Below, piece after piece: positions 34,169 to 42,329 of a stretch of 64,000 bases of DNA (its first letter is position 1; every line of letters begins with the position of its first letter). Under the pieces are notes generated by a model. That model searched no databases and had not been told where the DNA came from. It worked only from the letters and a program-made list of their open reading frames with translations. The position numbers were made by a program, and so were the translations under genes. This DNA is from Bradyrhizobium ivorense (GTDB taxonomy: Bacteria; Pseudomonadota; Alphaproteobacteria; Rhizobiales; Xanthobacteraceae). The stretch covers positions 248,001 through 312,000 of the forward strand of contig NZ_CAADFC020000033.1 of assembly GCF_900696085.1 (NCBI RefSeq), written 5' to 3'.

Positions 34169-35002
34169 ATGGCCCTGACGCCCGAACCCGCCCCTACGCT
34201 GCAGCAATTGCTGGCCTTTTACCTCGAGGCCGGGGTCGACTGCGCGCTGGGCGATGAGCCGATCAACCGCTTGGCGGAGGTCGACGCGGTTCCCGCGCCC
34301 GCCGCGCCGCGTCCCGGTGCCGCGCTCAATCCGCTGCGTCCGCCGCCGCCGGTGATGCCGTCAGTTCCGCGCAGCGAAATCGCCGTGGCGCCGGACGCCG
34401 CGATCGCCTCGGCGCGCGATGCGGCGCGGATGGCGCCGACGCTCGAGGCGCTGCGTGAACTGTTGGAGACATTCGACGGCTGCGCGCTGAAGCACACCGC
34501 GACGAAATTGGTGTTCGCCGACGGCAACCCCGAGGCGCGCGTGATGTTCGTCGGCGAGGCGCCGGGCCGCGACGAGGACATCGAGGGCCTGCCGTTCGTC
34601 GGCCGCTCCGGCAAGCTGCTCGACCGCATGATCGCGGCGATCGGGCTCGATCGCGGCAAGGCCTATATCGCCAACGTGATCCCGTGGCGGCCGCCCGGCA
34701 ACCGCACGCCGACGCCGCAGGAGACGCAAATCTGCCTGCCCTTCATCCAGCGCCAGATCGAACTGGTGAACCCCGACGTGCTGGTGACGCTCGGCAATCC
34801 CTCGACCCAGGCGCTGCTCGGCACCCGCGAGGGCATCATGCGTACGCGCGGCAAATGGGTCGACTACGACACCGGCACCCGCACCATCCGCGCCATCGCG
34901 ACGTTCCATCCGGCCTATCTGTTGCGCTCGCCGTCGTACAAGAAGATGACGTGGCTCGATCTGCGCGCGATCGCGAAGGCGTTGGCGGCGGCAAACATGT
35001 AA
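34169..35002 (+). CDS. Uracil-DNA glycosylase superfamily protein, atypical Fe-S set
   Basis: Start ATG 34169 (a TTG at 34157 adds four residues). After a Pro/Ala-rich N-terminal 80 residues comes a family-4-like UDG core: MFVGEAPGRDEDIEGLPFVGRSGKLLDRM, NVIPWRPPGNRTPTPQE and FHPAYLLRSPSYKK. Classical family 4 enzymes bind a 4Fe-4S cluster with four Cys. Here only two equivalents remain (GCALK and ICLPF); the first Cys of CxxC and the one before RPPGN (here PW) are replaced. The enzyme would remove uracil from DNA in base-excision repair, perhaps without a cluster. Divergent UDG classes are known in Bradyrhizobium. Confidence 0.85.
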   Translation: MALTPEPAPTLQQLLAFYLEAGVDCALGDEPINRLAEVDAVPAPAAPRPGAALNPLRPPPPVMPSVPRSEIAVAPDAAIASARDAARMAPTLEALRELLETFDGCALKHTATKLVFADGNPEARVMFVGEAPGRDEDIEGLPFVGRSGKLLDRMIAAIGLDRGKAYIANVIPWRPPGNRTPTPQETQICLPFIQRQIELVNPDVLVTLGNPSTQALLGTREGIMRTRGKWVDYDTGTRTIRAIATFHPAYLLRSPSYKKMTWLDLRAIAKALAAANM

Positions 35003-35008
35003 ACGTCA

Positions 35009-36514
35009 TCACCCCTTCGGCCGCACGATGGCCCAGCCGATCCGCAAGGTCGGCAGCCGGCCGTTGACCAGCCGGTCGAACGAGCGCGGCACCTCCGGCA
35101 CCAGGTTCGGAAAACGCTGCGCGATCTCCGGCGGCGGGGTGCCGGCGGTGTCCTGCGCGCGCCACACCACAACGCCGCCGGTCTCGTTGAATTTTGCGAT
35201 CGACAGCCACGGCGTCCGCCGCGGCGCGGCATCGAGCAACAGATGCGGACGCCGCGCCTGCATCGCGATCAGGCTGGCGAGCTCAGGGTCGCCGGCCACC
35301 GCGCGCAGGCGCTGATTGGTGCGGCGCTCATAACTGTCGTCGAAGAAGCGCCCGATCGCGGCCGACGGCAACGAGGTCGCAAGCTCCGTGGTGCTGGTCC
35401 AGGGCAGGAACAGCGCCATGACCAGTGCCAGCGCGGCGGGTGCCGCCACGGCAAGCGCCCAGACCGAGCGCAGCAGCCGCTGCCGCCGCAGCCGGATCAG
35501 GTCGCCGCTCGCGACCACCACGGCGAGCCCGGACATCAACAGCGCGACGCCGGCGCCGCCGAACACGCGGTCGAGGTTGAACAGGCCGGAGACGAAGCTG
35601 CCGACGATGCCTGGTGCGAAGGCGAAGAAGTAGACGAATTGCTGCCCCAGCGGATCGACCGGCGGACGGTAGATGATCGGCGGATCCTCTTTCTCGCGGG
35701 CGAACCAGCGCGAATTGAGGATCACAAGCAGCACGATCGCGGCGGTCGCCACGATCAAGCCGCCGAGCACGATGCCCCATCGGGTGGCGCGGGCGCCAAG
35801 ATCGGCAGCTGCGGGCAGCGGCGGCAGCGACAATGCGTCGGCGCGGACCAGCCAGATCAGATAGGGCAGTGCCAGCACGATGACGACGAGCAGCGCGTAG
35901 ATCGGATCGACCGCGCGCAAGGTGCGGCGGCCGCGCTCGGTTGCGACCGCAAAGCCCGCGACCAGGAGGATCATGCCGATCGCCGCCGGCGTCGTCAGCA
36001 GCAGCAGGCCGCAATCGATCGACCAGGCGAACCAGGCGCTGCGCCGGTTCTGCCCGATCAGCTGCCAGGAATGCAGCAACAGCAGCGCCCACAGCGGACG
36101 CGCCAGAATCAGCGGGCCGAACTCGACGCTCGGCGAGGAGAACACGACGACCGTCATCGACAGCAGCACCGCGAGCACGCCCTGCGGCCCGCCGACGATG
36201 GCGCGCGCCAATTGATAAAGGGCGATGAAGGTCGCGATCTCGCAGATTTGCGCCAACAGATAGACGCCGAACACGTGGTTGCCGGCGGCGCGGTAGGCGA
36301 TGTCGGCGAGCCAGAACGAGAGCGGCGGCCCCATGTCGGTGCCGACCTGATATTCGCGGCCGAACGCCAGCACGGTGGCGAGGTTGCCGGGCGGGCTGCC
36401 ATAGACGATCAGCGGCAGGAACAGCCAGATCGCGGCCTGCGCCAGCACCACGATCCACACCACCAGGCGCGGCCGGGCGCGGATCAGTTCGACGACGAGG
36501 GAGGTAAACCGCAT
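35009..36514 (-). CDS. GT39/ArnT-like multi-pass membrane protein
   Basis: From ATG 36514 (MRFTSLVVELIRARPRL; an ATG at 36535 is also possible) the 501-residue protein has about nine or ten transmembrane segments. The first luminal loop contains EYQVGTDMGPPLSFWLADI, the acidic-loop pattern of PMT_2 glycosyltransferases. A hydrophilic C-terminal part (about 385-500) would be periplasmic. Such enzymes transfer a sugar from a polyprenyl-phosphate donor to lipid or protein. The acceptor is unknown. It converges with the uracil-DNA glycosylase gene, leaving only six bases between the stops. Confidence 0.8.
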   Translation of the reverse strand: MRFTSLVVELIRARPRLVVWIVVLAQAAIWLFLPLIVYGSPPGNLATVLAFGREYQVGTDMGPPLSFWLADIAYRAAGNHVFGVYLLAQICEIATFIALYQLARAIVGGPQGVLAVLLSMTVVVFSSPSVEFGPLILARPLWALLLLHSWQLIGQNRRSAWFAWSIDCGLLLLTTPAAIGMILLVAGFAVATERGRRTLRAVDPIYALLVVIVLALPYLIWLVRADALSLPPLPAAADLGARATRWGIVLGGLIVATAAIVLLVILNSRWFAREKEDPPIIYRPPVDPLGQQFVYFFAFAPGIVGSFVSGLFNLDRVFGGAGVALLMSGLAVVVASGDLIRLRRQRLLRSVWALAVAAPAALALVMALFLPWTSTTELATSLPSAAIGRFFDDSYERRTNQRLRAVAGDPELASLIAMQARRPHLLLDAAPRRTPWLSIAKFNETGGVVVWRAQDTAGTPPPEIAQRFPNLVPEVPRSFDRLVNGRLPTLRIGWAIVRPKG

Positions 36515-36650
36515 GAAACGCCTGAAATGCCCCAACCACCCGTGTCAGCGGCGCAAGCTGGTCCTTGCGGTTTGATAACGGGCGGCGGGGATGGAGGCAA
36601 CCGGTGTACGCACGACTCTCTCCGCGACAAACCAACAGTGCGACTCGCGG

Positions 36651-36825
36651 CCACCCCTCTCCCCAACCCTCCCCCGCAAGGGGGGAGGGAGCCCTTCCGT
36701 CGGCGGCTCACTCACTTGCTACCGAGGGATAGCTTTCGCGCACGTTCGAACGTACGACTCGATGTGAGGTGGGCACGCAGGTCAGGCTCCCTCCCCCCTT
36801 GCGGGGGAGGTGGGGAGAGGGGTGG
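36651..36825. repeat. Intergenic inverted repeat (CCCCTCTCCCCAACC family), copy 1
   Basis: CCACCCCTCTCCCCA and TGGGGAGAGGGGTGG flank inner CCTCCCCCGCAAGGGGGGAGG and its facing counterpart. Other copies are at 46276-46421 and 63503-63690. It occupies half of the 36536-36852 gap; the rest shows nothing. Confidence 0.8.
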
Positions 36826-36852
36826 CCGCAAGCGATGGCGTACGTTTGGACG

Positions 36853-37632
36853 CTACTCAGCCGCGGAGGCCACGGCTTCGCTCTCCGGATCGACGGTGAA
36901 CAGGTCCGGCGTCGGCGGCTCCGGGAAATGCTTTAGCCGCGCCGCGACGACGGGGGCGAAGAAGCTGCGGTGATGGGCGCTGGGGCCGAGCCGATCGAGC
37001 GCTTCGAGATGCTCGGGCACGGCGTAGCCCTTGTGCTGCTCGAAACCGTAGCCGGGGCAATCCAGCGCCAGTGCGCTCATCAGGCGGTCGCGCGTCACCT
37101 TTGCGATGATCGAGGCCGCGGCGATCGACGCCACCAGGCCGTCGCCGCCGATCACCGCCTCGCAGTCGCAAGGCGTGGCGAGCCTGTCGCGGCCGTCGAC
37201 GAACACGTGCTTGGGCGCCTCGGGGAGCGCGTGCACTGCGCGAGCCAGCGCCCACAGCGAGGCGCGCAAAATATTGTCGCGGTCGATTCGCGCCGGCGAG
37301 GCCACCGCGACCGAATAGGCTGCCGTCGCGCAGATCTCCTCGAACAGTTCCTCGCGGCGCTCGGCGGTCAGCCGCTTGGAATCGTCGAGGCCTTTCGGGA
37401 TGCGCTTCGGATCCAGCACCACCGCGGCGGCGACCACGGGGCCGGCCAGCGGGCCGCGCCCGGCCTCGTCGCAGCCGGCGATCGGCCAGACCCCGCGCTT
37501 GATCAGCGCGCGCTCGCGCCGAAAGCTCGGCCGCACGATGACGCGCTTCTCCGGCTTGGCTGGCTCGGCCGGCGTCTTCTTCGCCGCGGTCTTCGCGCCT
37601 TTGGGCACGCTGTTGGATTTGTCCCGAATCAT
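36853..37632 (-). CDS. rnhB: Ribonuclease HII
   Basis: From ATG 37632 the 259-residue protein has a Lys/Pro/Ala-rich N-terminal extension of about 45 residues, then the RNase HII core. The first two catalytic residues are Asp55 and Glu56 (GCDEAGRGPLAGP). Asp in VFVDGRD and the later region VASIAAASIIAKVTRDRLM complete the site. It cleaves the RNA strand of RNA-DNA hybrids and single ribonucleotides in DNA. In many alphaproteobacteria it neighbours ccrM and a PA0069-type radical SAM gene; here those lie within about 7 kb. Confidence 0.93.
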   Translation of the reverse strand: MIRDKSNSVPKGAKTAAKKTPAEPAKPEKRVIVRPSFRRERALIKRGVWPIAGCDEAGRGPLAGPVVAAAVVLDPKRIPKGLDDSKRLTAERREELFEEICATAAYSVAVASPARIDRDNILRASLWALARAVHALPEAPKHVFVDGRDRLATPCDCEAVIGGDGLVASIAAASIIAKVTRDRLMSALALDCPGYGFEQHKGYAVPEHLEALDRLGPSAHHRSFFAPVVAARLKHFPEPPTPDLFTVDPESEAVASAAE

Positions 37633-37800
37633 GCCGAGATGGTGGCGCAGGCCGAACCGGCAGCGCAACCGGGAACCCGGCGCCCTTCCCCGCTATTCAG
37701 GCGCGAGGGGGCGCGTTGCCAAAACAGCAAAAACAACCCCATGCAAAGTAGCCGGCGCCCCGGATGAGGAGGAGCGGAGTACCGCCGCGGCGAGCCCGAA

Positions 37801-38247
37801 CTAGTCCGGCAGCGACACAAGGCGGTCGTCGCCGACCGTAAAGCCCGGCGCGCGGACCACCTCCCAGGCGTGGCCGTCGGGATCGGCGAAATAGCCGCAA
37901 TAGCCGCCATAGCTGGTCGGCTTCGCCGGATTGAGCAGCTTTGCGCCCTTGGCGAGCGCGAACGCCATCACGGCATCGACCTCGGCATCGTCGCGGCAGT
38001 TCCAGGCAATGGAGACGCCATGGAAGCCGGCCGGCCGCGGCTTGTCGGGCAGCGCGGCGTCGGCGGCGAGCAGATGCCAAGGGAACAGCCCGATCACGGT
38101 GCCGCCGGTGTCGAAGAAGGCGACCTCCTCGCCGGTCGCGCGCATTTTTCTGGTGAAGCCGAGCGATTCATAGAAGGCGATGCTGGCGCGCATGTCATTG
38201 ACGCCGAGGGTCAGGACGGTGAAGCGTGGGGTCGGAGCGTTACTCAT
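37801..38247 (-). CDS. VOC-superfamily (glyoxalase-like) protein
   Basis: Start ATG 38247; upstream frame lies in a repeat. The 148-residue product follows the vicinal oxygen chelate pattern: FTVLTLGVNDMRASIAFYESLGFTRK for the first beta-alpha-beta-beta-beta half and AFALAKGAKLLNPAKPTSYGGYCGYFADPDGHAWEVV for the second. The Glu in HAWEV is a typical metal ligand, and the first-half ligand is less clear. It may be a glyoxalase, a dioxygenase-like or an antibiotic-binding protein. Cytosolic. Function not resolved. Confidence 0.88.
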   Translation of the reverse strand: MSNAPTPRFTVLTLGVNDMRASIAFYESLGFTRKMRATGEEVAFFDTGGTVIGLFPWHLLAADAALPDKPRPAGFHGVSIAWNCRDDAEVDAVMAFALAKGAKLLNPAKPTSYGGYCGYFADPDGHAWEVVRAPGFTVGDDRLVSLPD

Positions 38248-38261
38248 GGTTACCTCATTCC

Positions 38262-38339
38262 CGTCATTGCGAGCGAAGCGAAGCAATCCATCTATCCCAA
38301 CGTTGCGACATGGATTGCTTCGCTTCGCTCGCAATGACG
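38262..38339. repeat. Intergenic inverted repeat (GTCATTGCGAGCGAAGCG family), copy 1
   Basis: CGTCATTGCGAGCGAAGCGA and TCGCTTCGCTCGCAATGACG flank AAGCAATCCAT..ATGGATTGCTT. The second copy is at 58089-58201. Confidence 0.85.
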
Positions 38340-38358
38340 CTCTTGGTTGCAGTTTCGA

Positions 38359-38440
38359 AGCCCGGATGGAGCGAAGCGTAATCCGGAAACTCTCCGCGGA
38401 GAGGCCGGTCCCGGATTGCGCTGCGCTGCATCCGGGCTAC
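38359..38440. repeat. Intergenic inverted repeat (AGCCCGGATG family), copy 1
   Basis: AGCCCGGATGGAGCGAAGCGTAATCCGG faces CCGGATTGCGCTGCGCTGCATCCGGGCT. The second copy lies at 41510-41597. Confidence 0.75.
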
Positions 38441-38451
38441 TGGTCCCTGCC

Positions 38452-39615
38452 CTAGAACAAACTCAGCTGCTGGCCATTCCGCTTCGGCCTCGCAAAATGA
38501 TCGGTGGTCAGCTTGGTGCGGCGCTTGTTCAGGCCGAGCTTTTCGCAGGCGATCTCGAAGCGGCGGCCGATCATCCAGGCCATCGGGCCGGTGCCCTTCA
38601 TCCGGGTGCCCCATTGCGAATCGTAGTCGCGGCCGCCGCGCATGTCGCGGATCAGGGTGAAGACGTGGCGGTAGCGGTCGGGATAGTTCGCCATCAGCCA
38701 CTCGCGAAAGAGATCGCGGACCTCGAGCGGCAGCCGCAGCAGCACGTAGCTCGCCTCCTTGGCGCCGGCATGCGCAGCGGCATCGAGAATGCGCTCGATC
38801 TCCGAGTCGTTCAGCGCCGGGATGATCGGCGCCGCCATCACCGTGGTCGGGATGCCGGCATCACTGAGCCGCTTGATCGCCTCGAGCCGCTTCGGCGGCG
38901 TCGAGGCCCGCGGCTCCATGGTGCGCGCGAGTTTCGGGTCGAGCGTCGTCACCGAGAGCGCGACCTTTGCCAGGTTGCGCTTGGCCATCCGCGCCAGGAT
39001 GTCGATGTCGCGGGTCACCAGTGCGGATTTGGTCACGATGCCGACCGGATGGCCGGCGCGTTCCAAGACCTCGAGAATGCCGCGCATGATCTTCCGTTCG
39101 CGCTCGATCGGCTGATACGGATCGGTGTTGGTGCCGATCGCGATCATACGCGCCTCGTAGCCGGGCGCGGCAAGCTCCTTCTCGAGCAACTCGGGCGCAT
39201 CCGGCTTGGCGAACAGTTTCGATTCGAAGTCGAGCCCCGGCGACAGGCCGAGATAGGCATGGGTCGGCCGCGCGAAGCAGTAGACGCAGCCATGCTCGCA
39301 GCCGCGATAGGGATTGATCGAGCGGTCGAAGCCGATGTCGGGCGAGTCGTTGCGGGTGATCACCTTGCGCGAGGTGTCGAGCGCGACCGAGGTCTTGAAC
39401 GGCGGCAGGTCGTCGAGGCTCTGCCAGCCGTCGTCGAAGGCCGTCCGCGCCTCGGCCTCGTAGCGACCGCTTGCATTGGACTGCGCGCCGCGGCCACGTC
39501 GCCGTTCGCGCTCGATCGCCACCGCGATCTCCGGAAAAGGGGAAGCACCCGCCGGGTTATCGGAGGGCGCCGTTGCCGGCGGGTGCCTGAGGGCATGAGA
39601 GGATGCTCTGCTCAT
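38452..39615 (-). CDS. PA0069-type radical SAM protein
   Basis: From ATG 39615 the 387-residue protein has the radical SAM motif GCEHGCVYCFARPTHAYLG (CxxxCxxC), followed by SKLFAKPDAPELLEKEL, IAIGTNTDPYQPIERERKIMRG and MAAPIIPALNDSEIERILD. This matches the spore-photoproduct-lyase-like PA0069 subfamily. The C-terminus ends NGQQLSLF. The cluster and SAM generate a deoxyadenosyl radical; the substrate is not established. An in-frame ATG at 39645 would extend it by ten residues. Confidence 0.92.
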   Translation of the reverse strand: MSRASSHALRHPPATAPSDNPAGASPFPEIAVAIERERRRGRGAQSNASGRYEAEARTAFDDGWQSLDDLPPFKTSVALDTSRKVITRNDSPDIGFDRSINPYRGCEHGCVYCFARPTHAYLGLSPGLDFESKLFAKPDAPELLEKELAAPGYEARMIAIGTNTDPYQPIERERKIMRGILEVLERAGHPVGIVTKSALVTRDIDILARMAKRNLAKVALSVTTLDPKLARTMEPRASTPPKRLEAIKRLSDAGIPTTVMAAPIIPALNDSEIERILDAAAHAGAKEASYVLLRLPLEVRDLFREWLMANYPDRYRHVFTLIRDMRGGRDYDSQWGTRMKGTGPMAWMIGRRFEIACEKLGLNKRRTKLTTDHFARPKRNGQQLSLF

Positions 39616-39774
39616 GCCCGTGAAGCTAACACAGCTTGAGAACAAATCAAGAACATGTACGGAGAAATTCCACAGAACCGTGGCGCAAAAATCTGCAGAC
39701 GAGAAGGCTGCTTTGAATATGACATGGTGATAACACAGCGCGGTTTTTCCACCCCTTTGAGCCGTTGAGCCTCA

Positions 39775-40344
39775 ATGCTGAGCGTGATCATTCCGACCGA
39801 CGGGGTCGAACGCACCGCGGTTGCGACACTGGCGGCGCTGGTGCCGGGCGCCGCCGCGGGGGTCATCCGCGAGGTGCTGCTGGTCGAGCGCACCAATACC
39901 GACGTGATGGAGCGCGTTGCCGACGTCGCCGGCTGCCGCTTCCTGCGCTTCGAGGGCAGCCGCGCCGCGGCGCTGGCCGCCGGCGCCAAACAGGCGCGCT
40001 CGCCCTGGCTGATGTTCCTGCATCCCGGCGCCGTGCTCGACACCGGCTGGATCGAGGAGACCACCCAGTTCATCCAGATCGTGGCGGCGAGCGGCAAGGA
40101 CCGCGCCGGCATTTTTCGCTATGCCCGATCGCCCTACACCGATCCCGGGCTGCGCGACGGCTTCAAATTCGTCGCCCGGATGGTCGCCGGCCCCTCGGCC
40201 GAACAGGGCCTCTTGATCGCGCGCGAACATTACGAGCGGCTCGGCGGCTACCGGCCCGACGCCCGCCGCTCCGAGGCGCGGCTGCTGCGCCGGCTCGGCC
40301 GCTCCTCCCGCACCATGCTGCGCAGCCGGATCATGGTCGCATAG
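39775..40344 (+). CDS. GT2-like glycosyltransferase-fold protein
   Basis: The 189-residue product starts MLSVIIPTDGVERTAVATLAALV, the first strand and helix of a GT-A fold. It continues VLLVERTNTDVMERVADVAGCRFLRFEGSRAAALAAGAKQARSPWLMFLHPGAVLDTGW, typical of GT2 proteins up to the metal site, though the DxD equivalent appears as HPG. It ends soon after the acceptor region, so it is shorter than most GT2 enzymes and may be inactive. Cytosolic, no membrane helix. Donor and acceptor unknown. Confidence 0.8.
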   Translation: MLSVIIPTDGVERTAVATLAALVPGAAAGVIREVLLVERTNTDVMERVADVAGCRFLRFEGSRAAALAAGAKQARSPWLMFLHPGAVLDTGWIEETTQFIQIVAASGKDRAGIFRYARSPYTDPGLRDGFKFVARMVAGPSAEQGLLIAREHYERLGGYRPDARRSEARLLRRLGRSSRTMLRSRIMVA

Positions 40345-40366
40345 ACGATACGCGCCCAAGATATAC

Positions 40367-40400
40367 TTGCCAAAGTCAAATAATTATTTGACACTGGCAA
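40367..40400. promoter_or_regulatory. MarR-type operator dyad
   Basis: The core TCAAATAATTATTTGA is a perfect 16-bp palindrome. Outer TTGCCA and TGGCAA are also symmetric after 3-nt breaks. It ends 15 bp before the MarR-GNAT start codon and is the likely autoregulatory site. Confidence 0.7.
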
Positions 40401-40415
40401 ATATCGAGGTGCGCC

Positions 40416-41339
40416 ATGACAGACCCCGACGACCAGGTCACCGCCGTCCGCGGCTTCAACCGCTTCTACACCCGCAAGCTCGGCATGCTGGATCAGCATC
40501 TCGTGCACAGCCCGTTTTCGCTGAGCGAGGCGCGGGTGTTGTACGAGCTGGCCCATCGCGAGGACGCCGCCGCGCGGGACATCGGGATCGAGCTCGGGCT
40601 CGACGCCGGCTATCTCAGCCGTATCCTGCAGAAATTCGAGGACGACGGCCTGCTCGCCCGCAAGCCGCTGCCGACCGACCGGCGGCAGATCCGGCTCAAT
40701 CTCACCGCCAAGGGGCGGCAGGCGTTCGCCAAGGTCAGCCGCGCCTCGCATGACGAAGTCGCCGCGATGCTGGCGCCACTGTCGCCGGAGGACCGCATCC
40801 GGGTCACCGCCGCAATGGCAACCATCGAACGGCTGCTGGAGCCGCCGGCCGCAAAGCCGGCCGGCTTCCTGCTGCGCAGCCACCGGGTCGGCGACATGGG
40901 CTGGGTGATCTCGCGGCAGGGCCGCGCCTATGCGGAGGAATACGGCTGGGACATCAGCTACGAGGCATTGGTCGCCGAGATCTGCGCCCAGTTCATCAGA
41001 AACTACGACCCGGCGCGCGAGCATTGCTGGATCGCCGAGGTCGAGGGCGAACCGGTCGGCTCGGTGTTCCTCGTCAACGGCGGTGACGGCATTGCAAAGC
41101 TGCGCCTGCTGATGGTGGAGGAGAAGGCGCGCGGGCTCGGCGTCGGACGGGCGCTGGTCGAGCAATGCATCCGCACCGCGCGCGACAACGGCTACAAGAA
41201 GATGACGCTATGGACCCAGAGCATCCTGCTCGCCGCCCGCGGCATCTACGACCGTGCCGGCTTCGAGCGGGTCAAGGAAGAGAGGCATCACAGCTTCGGC
41301 GTCGACCTGGTCGGCGAGACCTGGGAGCTGGACCTGTGA
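40416..41339 (+). CDS. MarR-type HTH fused to GNAT acetyltransferase
   Basis: The 307-residue protein has a winged-helix MarR domain (residues 1-145; LSEARVLYELAHREDAAARDIGIELGLDAGYLSRILQKFEDDGLL, wing KPLPTDRRQIRL). A GNAT domain follows (about 150-307) with VEGEPVGSVFLV and the acetyl-CoA loop RGLGVGRALVEQCI, then AARGIYDRAGFERV. A GAGGTG precedes the ATG. Such fusions likely couple DNA binding to acetylation of a small molecule. The dyad at 40367-40400 suggests negative autoregulation. Ligand unknown. Confidence 0.92.
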   Translation: MTDPDDQVTAVRGFNRFYTRKLGMLDQHLVHSPFSLSEARVLYELAHREDAAARDIGIELGLDAGYLSRILQKFEDDGLLARKPLPTDRRQIRLNLTAKGRQAFAKVSRASHDEVAAMLAPLSPEDRIRVTAAMATIERLLEPPAAKPAGFLLRSHRVGDMGWVISRQGRAYAEEYGWDISYEALVAEICAQFIRNYDPAREHCWIAEVEGEPVGSVFLVNGGDGIAKLRLLMVEEKARGLGVGRALVEQCIRTARDNGYKKMTLWTQSILLAARGIYDRAGFERVKEERHHSFGVDLVGETWELDL

Positions 41340-41369
41340 AGCCGCAGCGCCGCGACGAAGGGCGGCGCG

Positions 41370-41488
41370 TGACGGCAGAGCTCATCACGTTCTATGCGCT
41401 GCGGGCCCATGCGCTGCGCGCCGCGGCGTATCGCAACGCGGTTCGGGCGTTGTGGCGGGCGGTGGTCAGGATGGTCAGAGGCAGGTGA
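41370..41488 (+). CDS. Candidate 39-residue small protein
   Basis: A GTG start with GAAGGG seven bases upstream opens a frame encoding MTAELITFYALRAHALRAAAYRNAVRALWRAVVRMVRGR. It would be one amphipathic, Arg-rich helix. It lies 30 bp after the MarR-GNAT stop. Small Arg-rich helical proteins of this kind are common in rhizobia, but coding potential is not certain. Confidence 0.4.
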
Positions 41489-41509
41489 TCGGTCCCGCAC
41501 ACTGAGTGC

Positions 41510-41597
41510 GTAGCCCGGATGCAGCGCAGCGCAATCCGGGACCAGTGTCGCCACCGGATGGACCGCCCCGGATTGCGCTGCGCTGCATCCGGGCTAC
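41510..41597. repeat. Intergenic inverted repeat (AGCCCGGATG family), copy 2
   Basis: GTAGCCCGGATGCAGCGCAG and CTGCGCTGCATCCGGGCTAC are a perfect 20-bp outer pair. The internal CGCAATCCGGG/CCCGGATTGCG also pairs. Same family as 38359-38440. Confidence 0.85.
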
Positions 41598-41611
41598 GGA
41601 GCGAAGAACGA

Positions 41612-42175
41612 CTACGCGCTGGCGCCTTTTGCCTTCGGGCGGCGCAGATGCTCATCCAGCCGCGGCATGATCTCGACGAAATTGCAAGGGCGCGTGCGGT
41701 AGTCGAGCTGCGCGGCCAGAATGCCGTCCCAGCCGTCGCGGCAGGCGCCGGGCGAGCCCGGCAGGCAGAAGATGAAGGTGGCGCCGGCGACGCCGGCGGT
41801 GGCGCGGCTCTGGATCGTCGAGGCGCCGATCTTGGCGTGGCTCAGCATGTGGAAGGCGATCGAGAAGCCATCCATCCGCTTCTCGAACAGCGGCTCGACC
41901 GCCTCCGGCGTGACGTCGCGGCCGGTAAAGCCGGTGCCGCCGGTGGTGATCACGGCGTCGACGCCCTCATCCGCAATCCAGCGCCGGATCACGGCTCTGA
42001 TGGCCTCGACATCATCGGTGACGATCTCGCGCGCCGCGAGCTTGTGGCCGGCCGCGGTGAGGCGGTCGGCGAGCGTGGTGCCGGACTTGTCGTCGGCGAG
42101 CGATCGCGTGTCCGAGATCGTCAGCACCGCGATGTTGAGCGGGATGAAGGTTTTGGTTTCGTCGGTTGAGGACAT
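41612..42175 (-). CDS. moaB: Molybdenum cofactor biosynthesis protein B
   Basis: From ATG 42175 the 187-residue protein has the MoaB/MogA fold: IAVLTISDTRSLADDKSG, the MPT-binding motif TTGGTGFTGRDVTPEAVEPLFEK and the late FCLPGSPGACRDGWDGI. These adenylyl-transferase-like proteins bind molybdopterin; bacterial MoaB can be redundant with MogA. Hexameric and cytosolic by family knowledge. No other moa genes are adjacent. A GTCATCC-type repeat lies upstream. Confidence 0.93.
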   Translation of the reverse strand: MSSTDETKTFIPLNIAVLTISDTRSLADDKSGTTLADRLTAAGHKLAAREIVTDDVEAIRAVIRRWIADEGVDAVITTGGTGFTGRDVTPEAVEPLFEKRMDGFSIAFHMLSHAKIGASTIQSRATAGVAGATFIFCLPGSPGACRDGWDGILAAQLDYRTRPCNFVEIMPRLDEHLRRPKAKGASA

Positions 42176-42198
42176 TTCAGCTACTCCACACACTCCGC

Positions 42199-42319
42199 CG
42201 TCATCCTGAGGTGCGAGCCTTGCGGCGCATTTTGCGCCGCGAGGCGAGCCTCGAAGGATGGGCCGCGGGCTCCGTCATCCTTCGAGGCTCGCCGAAGAGG
42301 CGAGCACCTCAGGATGACG
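42199..42319. repeat. Intergenic inverted repeat (GTCATCCTGAGGTG family), copy 3
   Basis: CGTCATCCTGAGGTGCGAGCC..CCTCGAAGGATG faces CATCCTTCGAGGC..GAGCACCTCAGGATGACG. The arms pair over most of their length. It lies between moaB and the metallopeptidase gene. Confidence 0.85.
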
Positions 42320-42329
42320 CGATCTAGAG

